DNA of 30,367 nucleotides from UBA4416 sp046345275 (lineage in GTDB: Bacteria > Bacteroidota > Bacteroidia > B-17B0 > Aurantibacillaceae): positions 1-30,367 of the forward strand of contig JBKDJY010000022.1 in assembly GCA_046345275.1 (NCBI GenBank). Direction: 5' to 3'. Positions within the stretch are counted from its first letter, which is position 1, and each line of letters opens with the position of its first letter. The translations under genes were made by a program, and so were the position numbers. Of the stretch, positions 1-8,362 are shown in pieces. Below the pieces are notes generated by a model. That model saw only the letters and a program-made list of their open reading frames with translations, was not told the origin of the DNA and made no database searches.

Positions 1-887
1 TTTGCCGTGGAGGAAGGTTTTGTTAAAACATATTCTGCTTTCACTTTTACTTCTTTGCCATTAATATTTTGATAAACCTTCGGCATCCATTCTTGGATGT
101 TGCCTAATACTGTTTTTACTTGTATTTTACCATTTTGCAAGGTTATTTTATCAGCACCCGAGTATTTCAGTTGGATGTCTTTTGGGTTGCCTCCGGGTTG
201 CACCACCAAATCGTATTTTAAACCTTGGGCTTCGCCACCATAATAAATGGCATCAATATTTTGGTAAATGTTTTGGTAGGTAATTTTATTGTATTGGCTC
301 AGGCCTGTGACCCCGTCTTTGCAATGTGGGTAATAAAAGTTGAGTTTTCCACTTATGGGATCTTCATTAATGGTTCGGATATTGGTGTTGCAGTTTACAA
401 AATCAATATCCACGCGGTAGCCTTTCAGCGTGGCTTTTGCCATGAGATCTTCCTTGAGTTTTTCTTCGCCTCCTATTCCTAATTTACCACTTTGTTCTGC
501 TTCTTCTACTTCTTCATTGATCTCATGCATCACAGCGCCCATATTGCTAATCAAATAACTTAAACCTGTTTTTCGTAAATACACATTGGCATTTCCTGCA
601 TTCGATGTGTATAATACATCTGGTCTCAATGCGCCACTCATATCTGCTACTTGACCTTGGTTGGGCGTAAAGTTCATCCCATTGCCGCGCAAATCTTCTT
701 TGAGTTTTTCTTTTGCTGGGAGGTTTTCTTTTTTGTCTGTTGCCTTTACTTTATTGCTGAACAAAGGGTTATTTCCATTTGGCATCTTAAAAGCGGATGT
801 TAAAGGATCGTTGGCTTCAATTGAAATGCTCATCATTACCATGAGTCCCATCATGAGATAGCTGAATTTAGTGGTTAGTTGTGCCAT
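1..887 (-). CDS. DUF7948-type exported protein, N-terminal part (truncated by window edge)
   Basis: Read on the minus strand from an ATG at 887-885, the frame stays open for 295 codons to the window start, so the C-terminus is missing. The first 25 or so residues form a signal peptide (basic start, then a Met/Leu-rich hydrophobic stretch ending near SIEAND). From about residue 70 the motif NFTPNQGQ is followed by DVLYTSNAGNANVYLRKTGL, then by a beta-rich region with YRVDIDFVNCN, LNFYYPHC, YKNI-type repeats and YDLVVQPGGNPKDIQLKYSG. This pattern is the DUF7948 domain, found at the start of long Bacteroidota surface or secreted proteins that often go on to SBBP repeats and a type IX secretion signal. 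The function of the domain is not established. The gene is divergent from the ABC-F gene across 532 bases. Confidence 0.8.
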   Translation of the reverse strand, partial: MAQLTTKFSYLMMGLMVMMSISIEANDPLTSAFKMPNGNNPLFSNKVKATDKKENLPAKEKLKEDLRGNGMNFTPNQGQVADMSGALRPDVLYTSNAGNANVYLRKTGLSYLISNMGAVMHEINEEVEEAEQSGKLGIGGEEKLKEDLMAKATLKGYRVDIDFVNCNTNIRTINEDPISGKLNFYYPHCKDGVTGLSQYNKITYQNIYQNIDAIYYGGEAQGLKYDLVVQPGGNPKDIQLKYSGADKITLQNGKIQVKTVLGNIQEWMPKVYQNINGKEVKVKAEYVLTKPSSTA

Positions 888-1113
888 AAATAAAGAATTT
901 GGTTTTTGTTTAAAATTTAAATTTTTCATGAGCATTTTTTTTTGTAAATTAAATGTATATAATTATTCTTAATAATCAAAATTGAAAGTAAATTTCTTTC
1001 AAAGTTTCAAGCGTATAATATTCAAAAATCGTACTTGAAAAAACACAATCTCCATTTTTTTTAAGACGATTATTAAAAAATGACTAGCTTTTTCTTCATT
1101 TTTTCTAAGAAAA

Positions 1114-1145
1114 GGAAAGTTTCGGCTACTACCCCGAAACTTTCC
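1114..1145. repeat. 12-bp perfect inverted repeat
   Basis: GGAAAGTTTCGG at 1114-1125 pairs exactly with CCGAAACTTTCC at 1134-1145 across an 8-base loop. It is much more GC-rich than its surroundings. A T-rich stretch follows the stem when read on the minus strand, so it could terminate leftward transcription, but it lies upstream of both flanking genes. Its role is open: terminator of an unrecognised small transcript, leader structure or mobile repeat. Confidence 0.7.
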
Positions 1146-1231
1146 CGTTCAACTTATAACTCTAAACTACACTAAAACTATGTGTTATTTACTAACAAAA
1201 ATCGCGCCTAATAATAAGCTTTTTTTGAAAG

Positions 1232-1280
1232 AAATGAAAATTATACCAAAAACTTAAGTGGGTTGGTATAATTTTCATTT
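1232..1280. repeat. 18-bp perfect inverted repeat
   Basis: Bases 1232-1249 (AAATGAAAATTATACCAA) are the exact reverse complement of 1263-1280, with a 13-base loop that includes CTTAAG. The pair sits about 140 bases before the start of the ABC-F gene. A stem of this length without a mismatch is unlikely by chance even in AT-rich DNA. There is no U-tract directly after either arm, so it is not a standard terminator. A cis-regulatory stem, the core of a small palindromic repeat element or a dimeric protein-binding site are all possible. Confidence 0.7.
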
Positions 1281-1419
1281 GATTCATAAACGTCCGAATT
1301 AAAATTTATTTTTTGAAAAAAATCAAAAGGGTAATTTGAAGCGTAATTTGTTTTTCATTCTATATCGCCAAAATTTTAATCAGTCTTTTTAGCTACATTT
1401 ACATCCTAATTTTTAAAAA

Positions 1420-3045
1420 ATGATTTCTGTTTCTAATGTAAGTTTGCAATACGGCAAGCGTATTTTGTTTGACGAAGTAAACGTAAAATTTACGCCAGGC
1501 AATTGTTATGGCATCATTGGGGCTAATGGTGCTGGAAAATCAACTTTCATGAAAATATTATCGGGCGAAATTGAACCAACAAAAGGCCAGGTTAATATTT
1601 TGCCAGGCATGCGTTTAAGCGTCTTAAAACAAAATCACTTTGAGTTTGATGAGTCTACAGTTTTAGATACCGTGTTGATGGGAAACAAACGGCTTTTTCA
1701 AATTATGAAAGAGAAAGGTGCTATCTATGCTAAGCCAGATTTTAATGAAGCTGATGGCGTAAAAGCGGCCGATTTAGAAGCAGAGTTTGGTGAAATGAAT
1801 GGTTGGAATGCAGAAAGTGATGCAGCTAATTTATTAACAAATGTTGGTATTCCAGTAGAATCGCATTTTAAGTTAATGAAAGATTTAACAGGAAAAGACA
1901 AGGTAAAAATTTTATTATCACAAGCTATTTTTGGAAATCCTGATATATTATTATTAGATGAACCAACCAATGATTTAGATGTTGAAACCATTAGTTGGCT
2001 TGAAAATTATTTAGCCGATTTTGAAAATACAGTCATCGTAATTAGTCATGATCGGCATTTTTTAGATGCGGTTTGCACACATACTTGCGACATTGATTAT
2101 GGCAAATTAAAAACATATACCGGTAATTATAGCTTCTGGTATCAGATGAGTCAACTAGCTTTAAAACAAAGAAGTGATGCCAATAAAAAAATGGAAGATA
2201 AACGCGCCGAATTACAAGATTTTGTCCGTCGATTTAGCGCCAATGCGAGCAAAAGTAGTCAAGCAACATCTCGTAAAAAATTGTTAGATAAATTGGTTAT
2301 AGATGAAATTCCACCTAGCACCCGTAAATACCCAGGAATTATTTTTAAACAAGAAAGAGAAGTTGGGGATCAAATTTTACACATCGAAAATTTAAGTAAA
2401 TCAAATGCTGATGGCGTACTATTTAAAAATGTAAATATCAATATTATTAAAGGCGATAAAATTGCATTTATTGCAAAAAATCATTTAGCAATTACGGCTT
2501 TATTTGATATCATCAATGAAGAGGATAAACCAGATAAAGGAGTATTTAAATTTGGAACAACCATTCACAAAGCCTATTTACCAAACGATAACGCTAAGTT
2601 TTTTATTGGTGATTTGAATTTAATGGACTGGTTACGCCAATACGCTTCAAATAAAGATGAAAGTTATGTGCGTGGTTTTTTAGGAAAAATGTTATTTACT
2701 GGGGAAGAGGTCTTAAAAAAATGTTCTGTTCTTTCTGGCGGTGAAAAAGTGCGTTGCATGACAAGCCGTATGATGCAAGTTAATCCCAATATGCTCATTT
2801 TAGATGAACCAACCAATCATTTAGACTTAGAAAGTATTATTGCTTATAATGATGCTTTAAAAGATTACACGGGCGTCGTTTTATTAACAAGTCATGATCA
2901 TGAGTTGATGCAAACAGTTGCCAATCGGATCATTGAGTTAACTCCTAATGGTATGATTGATAAAAGAATGACCTACGATGAATATTTAGAAAGTGATCAA
3001 GTAAAAGCTGAGCGAGAAAAACTCTATGGTGTGCTGACAAAATAA
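1420..3045 (+). CDS. ABC-F family ATPase, YbiT-like
   Basis: ABC-F proteins are soluble twin-ATPase proteins that bind the ribosomal E site and adjust translation; they have no membrane domain. The 541 residues match E. coli YbiT in order. NBD1 has Walker A GANGAGKST (34-42), Walker B ILLLDEP (176-182) and the SHDRH switch (209-213). The interdomain linker (about 240-300) contains RRFSANASKSSQATSRKK, the P-site tRNA interaction region. NBD2 has LSGGEK (438-443), MLILDEPTNHLD and SHDHE. Oddly, the NBD1 signature is DLTGKD instead of LSGGQ, and the NBD2 Walker A position reads IAKNHLAITAL with no GK[ST]. One composite ATP site is therefore intact and the other degenerate on both sides. The gene starts with ATG after an A-rich leader and stands alone, converging on the E1 gene. 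Confidence 0.92.
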   Translation: MISVSNVSLQYGKRILFDEVNVKFTPGNCYGIIGANGAGKSTFMKILSGEIEPTKGQVNILPGMRLSVLKQNHFEFDESTVLDTVLMGNKRLFQIMKEKGAIYAKPDFNEADGVKAADLEAEFGEMNGWNAESDAANLLTNVGIPVESHFKLMKDLTGKDKVKILLSQAIFGNPDILLLDEPTNDLDVETISWLENYLADFENTVIVISHDRHFLDAVCTHTCDIDYGKLKTYTGNYSFWYQMSQLALKQRSDANKKMEDKRAELQDFVRRFSANASKSSQATSRKKLLDKLVIDEIPPSTRKYPGIIFKQEREVGDQILHIENLSKSNADGVLFKNVNINIIKGDKIAFIAKNHLAITALFDIINEEDKPDKGVFKFGTTIHKAYLPNDNAKFFIGDLNLMDWLRQYASNKDESYVRGFLGKMLFTGEEVLKKCSVLSGGEKVRCMTSRMMQVNPNMLILDEPTNHLDLESIIAYNDALKDYTGVVLLTSHDHELMQTVANRIIELTPNGMIDKRMTYDEYLESDQVKAEREKLYGVLTK

Positions 3046-3153
3046 AATCAAATGATAATTTCTTAGGTATTACCATCCAGAAAGAAAAAAGGCAAAAGCA
3101 TCAATAAATAGAAAATGAAAGACAAAAAAATTTTAAGCAATAGTTTACCTGTT

Positions 3154-5154
3154 TTAGTATTTAATAAGTCGCATTAATTTTTCTTTAAATCTGTTTTTTG
3201 GAAGAAAATTAATTTCCAAATCTACATTCATCGGTACAGGCGTATCCAAACTTCCTTCACGCATAATAGGAGCGTCTAAATATTCGAAACAATGTTCGTT
3301 TATTAATGCACTTAATTCGCCACCAATTCCGCCAGTTAATGTATCTTCATGTAAAATAAAAGCCCGACCTGTTTTTTTAACGGAGGTATAAATCGCTTCA
3401 GTATCTAGGGGTGCTAATGTTCTGAGATCAATTAAATCAGCACTAATTTCCGGATGAGCTTCTAATAGTTCAATGGCCCAATGAACTCCTAAACCATATG
3501 TTATAATGCTTACAGATTTACCTTCTTTCACCAAACGGGCTTTGCCAAAAGGAATGGTGTAGTATTCATCTAAAATATTTTCTTCAATACTGCGGTATAA
3601 TCCTTTGTGTTCAAAAAACATGACAGGATTAGGATCTTCAAAAGAGGCTATCAGCAATCCTTTTGCATCACTTGGAAAAGCAGGATAGGCAATTTTTAAT
3701 CCAGGGGTTTTAAAAAACCATGCTTCATTACTTTGGCTATGAAAAGGACCTGCAGCAACACCTGCACCAGTTGGCATTCGAACAACAACATCTGCATTTT
3801 GACCCCAACGGTAATGCGATTTTGCAAAGTTGTTTACAATTTGAGTCATGCCTTCTGATACAAAATCGGCGAACTGCATTTCAACCATGGCTTTGTGTTT
3901 GTTGATTGACAAACCAAAACCTGCGCCTAAAATAGCCGATTCACACAAGGGCGTGTTTCTTACTCTACTTTTTCCAAATTCTTCAACAAAGCCATCAGTG
4001 ATTTTAAAGACGCCACCATAATCTGCAATATCTTGTCCCATCAAAACTAAATTATTGTGTTTACGCATTGCTAAACGCATGCCATCACTAATAGCGTCAA
4101 TTAAGCGTTTGCTGGTTTTTGAACCCTCTCTATTTGAAGTATCTTCAATCTCAAAAGGCATGTACATTTCTCCCAATTCTTTTGTACTATTTGGTGCGGG
4201 AAGTTTTTCAGCCTCTGCTATTTCTAAACCTTTTTCAATTTCTTTCTTAATTCCTGCACGAATGCTTTCAATCATCGATTCGGTCAAAACACCCTCATTC
4301 ATTAAAAAATTTTCGAAAGTATTGACGGGGTCTTTTCTTCCCCACATATCAAACAATTCTTTAGGAACATATTTTGTGCCAGATGCTTCCTCGTGCCCAC
4401 GCATGCGAAACGTAACACATTCTAATAACACAGGCCGAGGATTCTCGCGGATAGATTCTGCTATATTTTTAATGGTTTCATACACTTTTAACACATTATT
4501 ACCGTCGATGGATATCCCTTCTATCCCATAACCTATTGCTTTGTCAGCAAATGATTTGCATTTAAATTGTTCGTTACTGGGCGTAGACAAACCATAACCA
4601 TTATTTTCTACAATAAAAATGACTGGTAAATCCCAAACAGCTGCAGTGTTTATACTTTCATGAAAATCCCCTTCACTAGCGCCACCATCTCCAGTAAAAA
4701 CAGCCGTTACTTTTTTATCTTCACGCAATTTATTTCCCAACGCAATACCATCTGCAACGCCCAATTGCGGACCTAAATGAGAAATCATTCCAACAAGATG
4801 ATATTCTTGTGTGCCAAAATGAAAACTTCTATCACGTCCTTGTGTAAAGCCACTGGGCTTACCTGTAAATTGTGAAAATAAACGATTTAAGGGTATTTCC
4901 CGAGATGTAAATACGCCTAAATTACGATGCATCGGTAAAATATATTCGTCTTTATCCAATGCTGTAGCAACTCCCACCGAAATGGCTTCTTGACCAATAC
5001 CACTAAACCATTTCGAAATTCTGCCCTGACGCAATAGCAGGAGCATTTTTTCTTCAATCATTCTTGGCTTCAAGATATTTTGATATAAGTTCAATAAAGT
5101 TTCGTCTGGAAACTTTCTTCGATCAAATATAATGGGTGTTTCTGCAGTGACCAT
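3154..5154 (-). CDS. Fused alpha/beta E1 of a 2-oxoacid dehydrogenase
   Basis: This is a thiamine-diphosphate-dependent decarboxylase that would pass acyl groups to the lipoyl E2 of a pyruvate or branched-chain 2-oxoacid dehydrogenase complex in the cytoplasm. With the ATG at 5154-5152 it is 666 residues; a TTG two codons upstream is less likely. Residues 1-325 are the alpha part: IGQEAISVGVA and the ThDP/Mg motif running from GDGGASEGDFHES (155-167) to ENN (183-185), then the MRGHEEASGT loop. Residues 345-666 are the beta part, a transketolase-like pyrimidine-binding region (LMGQDIADYGGVFK, TPLCESAILGAGFGL, EMQFADF) plus the C-terminal domain (ITYGLGVHWA, DLRTLAPLD, GGIGGELSA). Subunits that are usually separate are here one chain, which is common in Bacteroidota. 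Substrate preference cannot be read from sequence. No E2 or E3 gene is adjacent. Confidence 0.92.
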   Translation of the reverse strand: MVTAETPIIFDRRKFPDETLLNLYQNILKPRMIEEKMLLLLRQGRISKWFSGIGQEAISVGVATALDKDEYILPMHRNLGVFTSREIPLNRLFSQFTGKPSGFTQGRDRSFHFGTQEYHLVGMISHLGPQLGVADGIALGNKLREDKKVTAVFTGDGGASEGDFHESINTAAVWDLPVIFIVENNGYGLSTPSNEQFKCKSFADKAIGYGIEGISIDGNNVLKVYETIKNIAESIRENPRPVLLECVTFRMRGHEEASGTKYVPKELFDMWGRKDPVNTFENFLMNEGVLTESMIESIRAGIKKEIEKGLEIAEAEKLPAPNSTKELGEMYMPFEIEDTSNREGSKTSKRLIDAISDGMRLAMRKHNNLVLMGQDIADYGGVFKITDGFVEEFGKSRVRNTPLCESAILGAGFGLSINKHKAMVEMQFADFVSEGMTQIVNNFAKSHYRWGQNADVVVRMPTGAGVAAGPFHSQSNEAWFFKTPGLKIAYPAFPSDAKGLLIASFEDPNPVMFFEHKGLYRSIEENILDEYYTIPFGKARLVKEGKSVSIITYGLGVHWAIELLEAHPEISADLIDLRTLAPLDTEAIYTSVKKTGRAFILHEDTLTGGIGGELSALINEHCFEYLDAPIMREGSLDTPVPMNVDLEINFLPKNRFKEKLMRLIKY

Positions 5155-5344
5155 TTTCAATTAAAGGTTTTTTTGGTAAAATTATCAATTTATAAAATGT
5201 TTTAAGTTTTTTTCAAAACTATATTCGTCACCTATTTTTTTAAAAACAAACATCAAAATAGCCATGTTTGCCTCAACACAAACAAAAATGACTAAACTCG
5301 GAATTCCCAATGACAATAAAAAATTTAGATAGATGAAAAGAAAG

Positions 5345-5377
5345 TCCTATGATTAATTAAATTTATCAATCGTAGGA
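5345..5377 (-). terminator. Possible terminator of the M23 peptidase gene
   Basis: On the minus strand TCCTACGATT (5377-5368) can pair with AATCATAGGA (5354-5345) with one G-T wobble, followed by CTTTCTTTTC. The stem begins inside the last codons of the M23 gene. The long loop and mixed U-tract make this only a moderate candidate. Confidence 0.35.
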
Positions 5378-6337
5378 TTGTGTTGACTTTGTAGAAAGAT
5401 CCAACATAATTTGATATTCTTCCGGAGACAAATCGTTGTAATAAAAATTAATGGGATTTACTTTTTCACCATTTTTTATCACTTCGTAATGCAAATGAGG
5501 TCCAGTGCTTAAACCTGTACTCCCTATATATCCAATTAAATCGCCTCGTTTCACACTTAAATTTAATTTTGTTGCAATTTTACTCATGTGACCATATAAA
5601 GTTTGATATCCGAATCCATGGTTAATGACCACATGATTTCCATATCCTTGTGACGATTCATTTGCAGATTCTATAACGCCATCACCAGTTGCATAAACTG
5701 GTGTGCCTTGTTCAGCCGTAAAATCCATCCCTGGATGAAATTCTTTGGTTTTATAAATGGGGTGCGTTCTCCATCCAAATCCACTTGGCGCATGCTTTAA
5801 ATTTTTATTGTTAAGAGGCATAATGGCCGGAATTGATGCCAATAATTTTTCCTTTCCCCTTGCCATTTTTATCACTTCGTCATATGATTTAGATTGAATG
5901 TATAGCTGCTTTGCGATGATATCCAAATTTTTTGTTGTCTCAATCATTAAGTCAGAGTTATCAAAACCCTCTAATTCCTTATATCGATCGCTTCCCCCGA
6001 ATCCAGCCAATCTAACTGAACTTGGGATGGGTTCCGCCTCAAAAATAACACGGTAAATATTATCATCTCTATCCTGCAAATCATCTAAAACATTTTTAAC
6101 TAAATTCATTTTTTTATTTAAGATGTCGTATTGCAATTTTAAACCTTCTATTTCTCTAGTTTGTTTTTTTTGAAGTGGAGACGATAAAAATTTATTTGCC
6201 AATAAAATGGTGATAAAAGCAAAAACAATGCCTGTTGCTAAATATGAAATTACCTGCAAAAACCTCGCCTTCATTGAGACTTTTACCTTCTCATATTTTA
6301 ATGAAATCGTATTAAACCTGTATTTTACTTTTGACAT
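5366..6337 (-). CDS. Membrane-anchored M23 (LytM) endopeptidase
   Basis: M23 enzymes are zinc endopeptidases that cut peptide cross-links in peptidoglycan. The 323-residue protein has a short cytoplasmic start, one membrane helix (about 28-48), and a charged helical, probably coiled-coil region (55-165). The LytM domain (about 180-300) follows. All metal and catalytic positions are present: HPGMD (H201, D205), YGHM (H250) and HLHYE (H281, H283). It should therefore be an active enzyme acting in the periplasm, unlike EnvC-type activators that lack these residues. Start ATG at 6337-6335. It is a single gene in a minus-strand run, 228 bases after rpmA ends, with its own likely terminator overlapping its 3' end. 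Confidence 0.9.
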   Translation of the reverse strand: MSKVKYRFNTISLKYEKVKVSMKARFLQVISYLATGIVFAFITILLANKFLSSPLQKKQTREIEGLKLQYDILNKKMNLVKNVLDDLQDRDDNIYRVIFEAEPIPSSVRLAGFGGSDRYKELEGFDNSDLMIETTKNLDIIAKQLYIQSKSYDEVIKMARGKEKLLASIPAIMPLNNKNLKHAPSGFGWRTHPIYKTKEFHPGMDFTAEQGTPVYATGDGVIESANESSQGYGNHVVINHGFGYQTLYGHMSKIATKLNLSVKRGDLIGYIGSTGLSTGPHLHYEVIKNGEKVNPINFYYNDLSPEEYQIMLDLSTKSTQSYD

Positions 6338-6511
6338 GCTTTAATTTTGATAGGCTGGTAAATATAATAAAATATTAGAAAAATAAACATTTTAAAGAAT
6401 AAAAACGATACTGCATTTAATTTTTCGTTTTTTAAAATAGTCTACCTATGAGAAAAATGAAGATTATTGCGAATTATAGATCTTGCAAAATGGTTATTAA
6501 TATGGAAAAAT

Positions 6512-6542
6512 AAAAAAGCCCTTTGTTAAACAAAGAGCTTTT
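6512..6542 (-). terminator. Rho-independent terminator after rplU-rpmA
   Basis: Read on the minus strand, AAAAGCTCTTTG (6542-6531) and CAAAGGGCTTTT (6525-6514) form a 12-bp stem with one mismatch and a 5-base loop, followed by TTATTTTTCC. It lies 24 bases beyond the rpmA stop codon, which fits termination of the rplU-rpmA transcript. Confidence 0.85.
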
Positions 6543-6565
6543 AACAAAATCGTTTATAAATTATT

Positions 6566-6826
6566 TTATGCTTCGTTCGGAATTACGGATACGTATGAGC
6601 GATCATCTTTTTTCTTTTTGAAAACAACAGTTCCATCAACCAAAGCAAATAAAGTATGGTCTTTACCTATTCCCACATTTACGCCTGGATTATGGCGAGT
6701 ACCTCTTTGACGAACAATAATGTTACCAGAAATACAAGCTTGACCTCCAAATATTTTTACTCCTAAACGTTTACTATGGGATTCACGACCATTGTTTGTT
6801 GACCCCGCGCCTTTTTTATGTGCCAT
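6566..6826 (-). CDS. rpmA: Large-subunit ribosomal protein bL27
   Basis: This structural protein of the 50S subunit has an N-terminal tail that reaches toward the peptidyl-transferase centre. The 86 residues start MAHKKGAGSTNNGRESHSKRLG and contain the family blocks GNIIVRQRGT and VNVGIGKDHTLFAL. The mature N-terminus MAHKKG is encoded directly, so there is no cleavable extension of the Firmicutes kind. It lies 19 bases downstream of rplU, the usual bacterial rplU-rpmA order, and a good terminator follows it. Confidence 0.97.
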   Translation of the reverse strand: MAHKKGAGSTNNGRESHSKRLGVKIFGGQACISGNIIVRQRGTRHNPGVNVGIGKDHTLFALVDGTVVFKKKKDDRSYVSVIPNEA

Positions 6827-6845
6827 TGTAATTAGTTTTTAATAT

Positions 6846-7304
6846 TTATGATTCTTTTGATTTTCTTGTTTTTTTTGAAGGAACTTTTTCTTCAGCCACA
6901 ATTTCGACTTTTTCTACCTTATTTCTTAAAGAAGGAGGTAAAAAATTTCTCACCGCTTTATCAGCTTTTAACTCTTCCTTTAAAGAATCTCCTTTAGCTA
7001 AGACACCTTGAATTAATATTTGAGTTAAAGACTGGCGGTGGTTGTTCCATTTTTGGTAACCTTTACGTCTTTTTTTCTTAAAAATGATTACTTTATCACC
7101 TTTAACGTGTTCTATGATTGTGGCTGCAACTTTTGCGCCATCAACAGTTGGGCTTCCAATAGATATTTTTCCATCATTTTCAATCAAAAAAACTTTGTCA
7201 AACTCTACTTTCTCCCCTTCGTTAGCATCTAGGCGGTGAACATAAACTTTATTGCCTCGTTCCACTTTAAATTGTTGCCCTGCTATTTCTACAATTGCGT
7301 ACAT
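6846..7304 (-). CDS. rplU: Large-subunit ribosomal protein bL21
   Basis: bL21 binds 23S rRNA in the 50S subunit. The start chosen is the ATG at 7304-7302, giving MYAIVEIAGQQFKVERG, the standard family N-terminus. Longer reading upstream uses codons that overlap the promoter and looks non-coding. The core (about 1-103) carries VDGAKVAATI, KVIIFKKKRRKGYQKWNNHRQ and LTQILIQGV. A further 50 or so residues follow, rich in Lys and Glu and ending in KTRKSKES, so the protein (152 aa) is half again as long as E. coli bL21 (103 aa). Long bL21 tails occur in Bacteroidota, but this one is a charged tail without a helix-hairpin-helix pattern that I can see. It is co-transcribed with rpmA. Confidence 0.95.
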   Translation of the reverse strand: MYAIVEIAGQQFKVERGNKVYVHRLDANEGEKVEFDKVFLIENDGKISIGSPTVDGAKVAATIIEHVKGDKVIIFKKKRRKGYQKWNNHRQSLTQILIQGVLAKGDSLKEELKADKAVRNFLPPSLRNKVEKVEIVAEEKVPSKKTRKSKES

Positions 7305-7343
7305 TGGGTATTGGTTTTTAATTAATAATTTTTTTAAGGATGG

Positions 7344-7374
7344 CAAAGATAGACGGTTTTTTCTATCTGCCAAA
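7344..7374 (-). promoter_or_regulatory. Bacteroidota-type promoter of rplU-rpmA
   Basis: On the minus strand TTTG (7374-7371), a 19-base spacer and TATCTTTG (7351-7344) match the Bacteroidota housekeeping promoter TTG-N19-TAnnTTTG. The predicted transcript would begin near 7337, about 33 bases before the rplU ATG. The two promoter boxes lie in an imperfect inverted repeat (TGGCA/TGCCA plus GATAGA/TCTATC, 7341-7372), so they may be occluded or form a cruciform. Confidence 0.75.
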
Positions 7375-7462
7375 GTTTTTAAACACTTTTTGCATCTTCA
7401 AACCAATTTTTATCAGGTTTCAATTCTCTTTTATATCATTTGGTCTTAAATCTAAGCATAAA

Positions 7463-8344
7463 CTAGCCCCATTTATGATTTTTAGCTATCCAAATTCCCA
7501 TAATAATAACGCCAACCATCATGATTTGTAATATGTTAATTTTCTCACCATAAATAAAACCCCAAGCAATAGCCACAATTGGTATCAAGTAGGTACAGCT
7601 CGAAGCAAAAACTGTTCCTGAAAGCTTGATTAATTGATTAAACGCAACAACCGACAAGGCCGAGCCTAAAATTGCCAAAATAGAGATGTAAAATAAAGAT
7701 GGCCCAGCAGCGATATTTTGCTGTGAATGTTTGACAAAATCAGTAAATCCAAATAAATAAACTGTTGCCATTGGACCAATTAGCATAAATGACCAAATAG
7801 TAGCTGTTACAGCATTTATATTTTTTAAATACGAATTGATGCTATTGATACTAATGGCGTAAGATATCGTTGCAAGTAAAACAAGTAATGAATAACCAAT
7901 ATTGCCAACCGAATTGAAACCATCACCAAAATAAATAAGTGCAACCGCTCCACAAAAACCAATTACAATGCCGATGATTTGATTTTTTAGAACAGTTTGT
8001 TTAAAAAACAAAAATCCTATTAAAATTGTAAATACGGGCGTTAATGAATTCAACATTCCCGTCATACTACTGCTTATAACAGTTTCGGCTTTTGTAAATA
8101 AAAATGCAGGTATTAAATTGCCAAATAAACCAGCCAAAAGTAATCCCTTGATATTTTTTCTTAAATCAATTTTATGATGCCAAATTAGAAAAGGCAATAA
8201 AAATAGAGATGCCATCATAATTCTCAATCCTGCAACTTCATCACAAGAAAATGCTTTCAACCCTTCCTTCATCAAAATAAATGAACTCCCCCATGAAACA
8301 GAAAGTAAAATTAAAATGATCCAAGATATCGTCTTTTTTGACAT
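7463..8344 (-). CDS. EamA-family (DMT superfamily) transporter
   Basis: This inner-membrane carrier of the drug/metabolite transporter superfamily probably exports small metabolites; the substrate cannot be inferred. The 293 residues contain about ten hydrophobic helices in two EamA repeats. The first has WGSSFILMKEGL near residue 20 and ends with GMLNSLTPVFTILIG; the second has LLATISYAISIN and ends with TYLIPIVAIAWGFIYGEKI. The start is ATG at 8344-8342 with a consensus promoter just upstream. It precedes rplU on the same strand but is separated from it by 158 bases and the rplU promoter, so they are probably independent. Confidence 0.88.
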   Translation of the reverse strand: MSKKTISWIILILLSVSWGSSFILMKEGLKAFSCDEVAGLRIMMASLFLLPFLIWHHKIDLRKNIKGLLLAGLFGNLIPAFLFTKAETVISSSMTGMLNSLTPVFTILIGFLFFKQTVLKNQIIGIVIGFCGAVALIYFGDGFNSVGNIGYSLLVLLATISYAISINSINSYLKNINAVTATIWSFMLIGPMATVYLFGFTDFVKHSQQNIAAGPSLFYISILAILGSALSVVAFNQLIKLSGTVFASSCTYLIPIVAIAWGFIYGEKINILQIMMVGVIIMGIWIAKNHKWG

Positions 8345-8362
8345 TGTGGCTAAATGAGTCTA

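Larger units (their letters stand above)
888..1419. other. Divergent intergenic region with two hairpins
   Basis: This 532-base gap separates the starts of two divergent genes. It is very AT-rich with no credible ORF. It contains two perfect inverted repeats, listed separately (1114-1145 and 1232-1280). Near the plus-strand gene there is a TACATTTA (1394-1401) that resembles the Bacteroidota -7 element TAnnTTTG except for its last base, but no TTG sits about 19 bases upstream, so I do not call a promoter. Confidence 0.6.

Noticed and set aside
225..861. Plus-strand open frames of 85 and 66 codons
   Set aside because: They are antisense to the DUF7948 coding frame, which shows signal peptide and family motifs; the plus-strand products have no recognisable character.
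1394..1401. TACATTTA boxes as promoters (also near 20685-20692)
   Set aside because: They differ from TAnnTTTG at the last base and lack a TTG at the expected distance.
5155..5160. TTG start two codons upstream of the E1 ATG
   Set aside because: An ATG follows at once with an A-rich leader; no reason to prefer the TTG.
7305..7373. 23-residue N-terminal extension of bL21
   Set aside because: It would overlap the promoter and has no counterpart in the family; the ATG giving MYAIVEI is standard.
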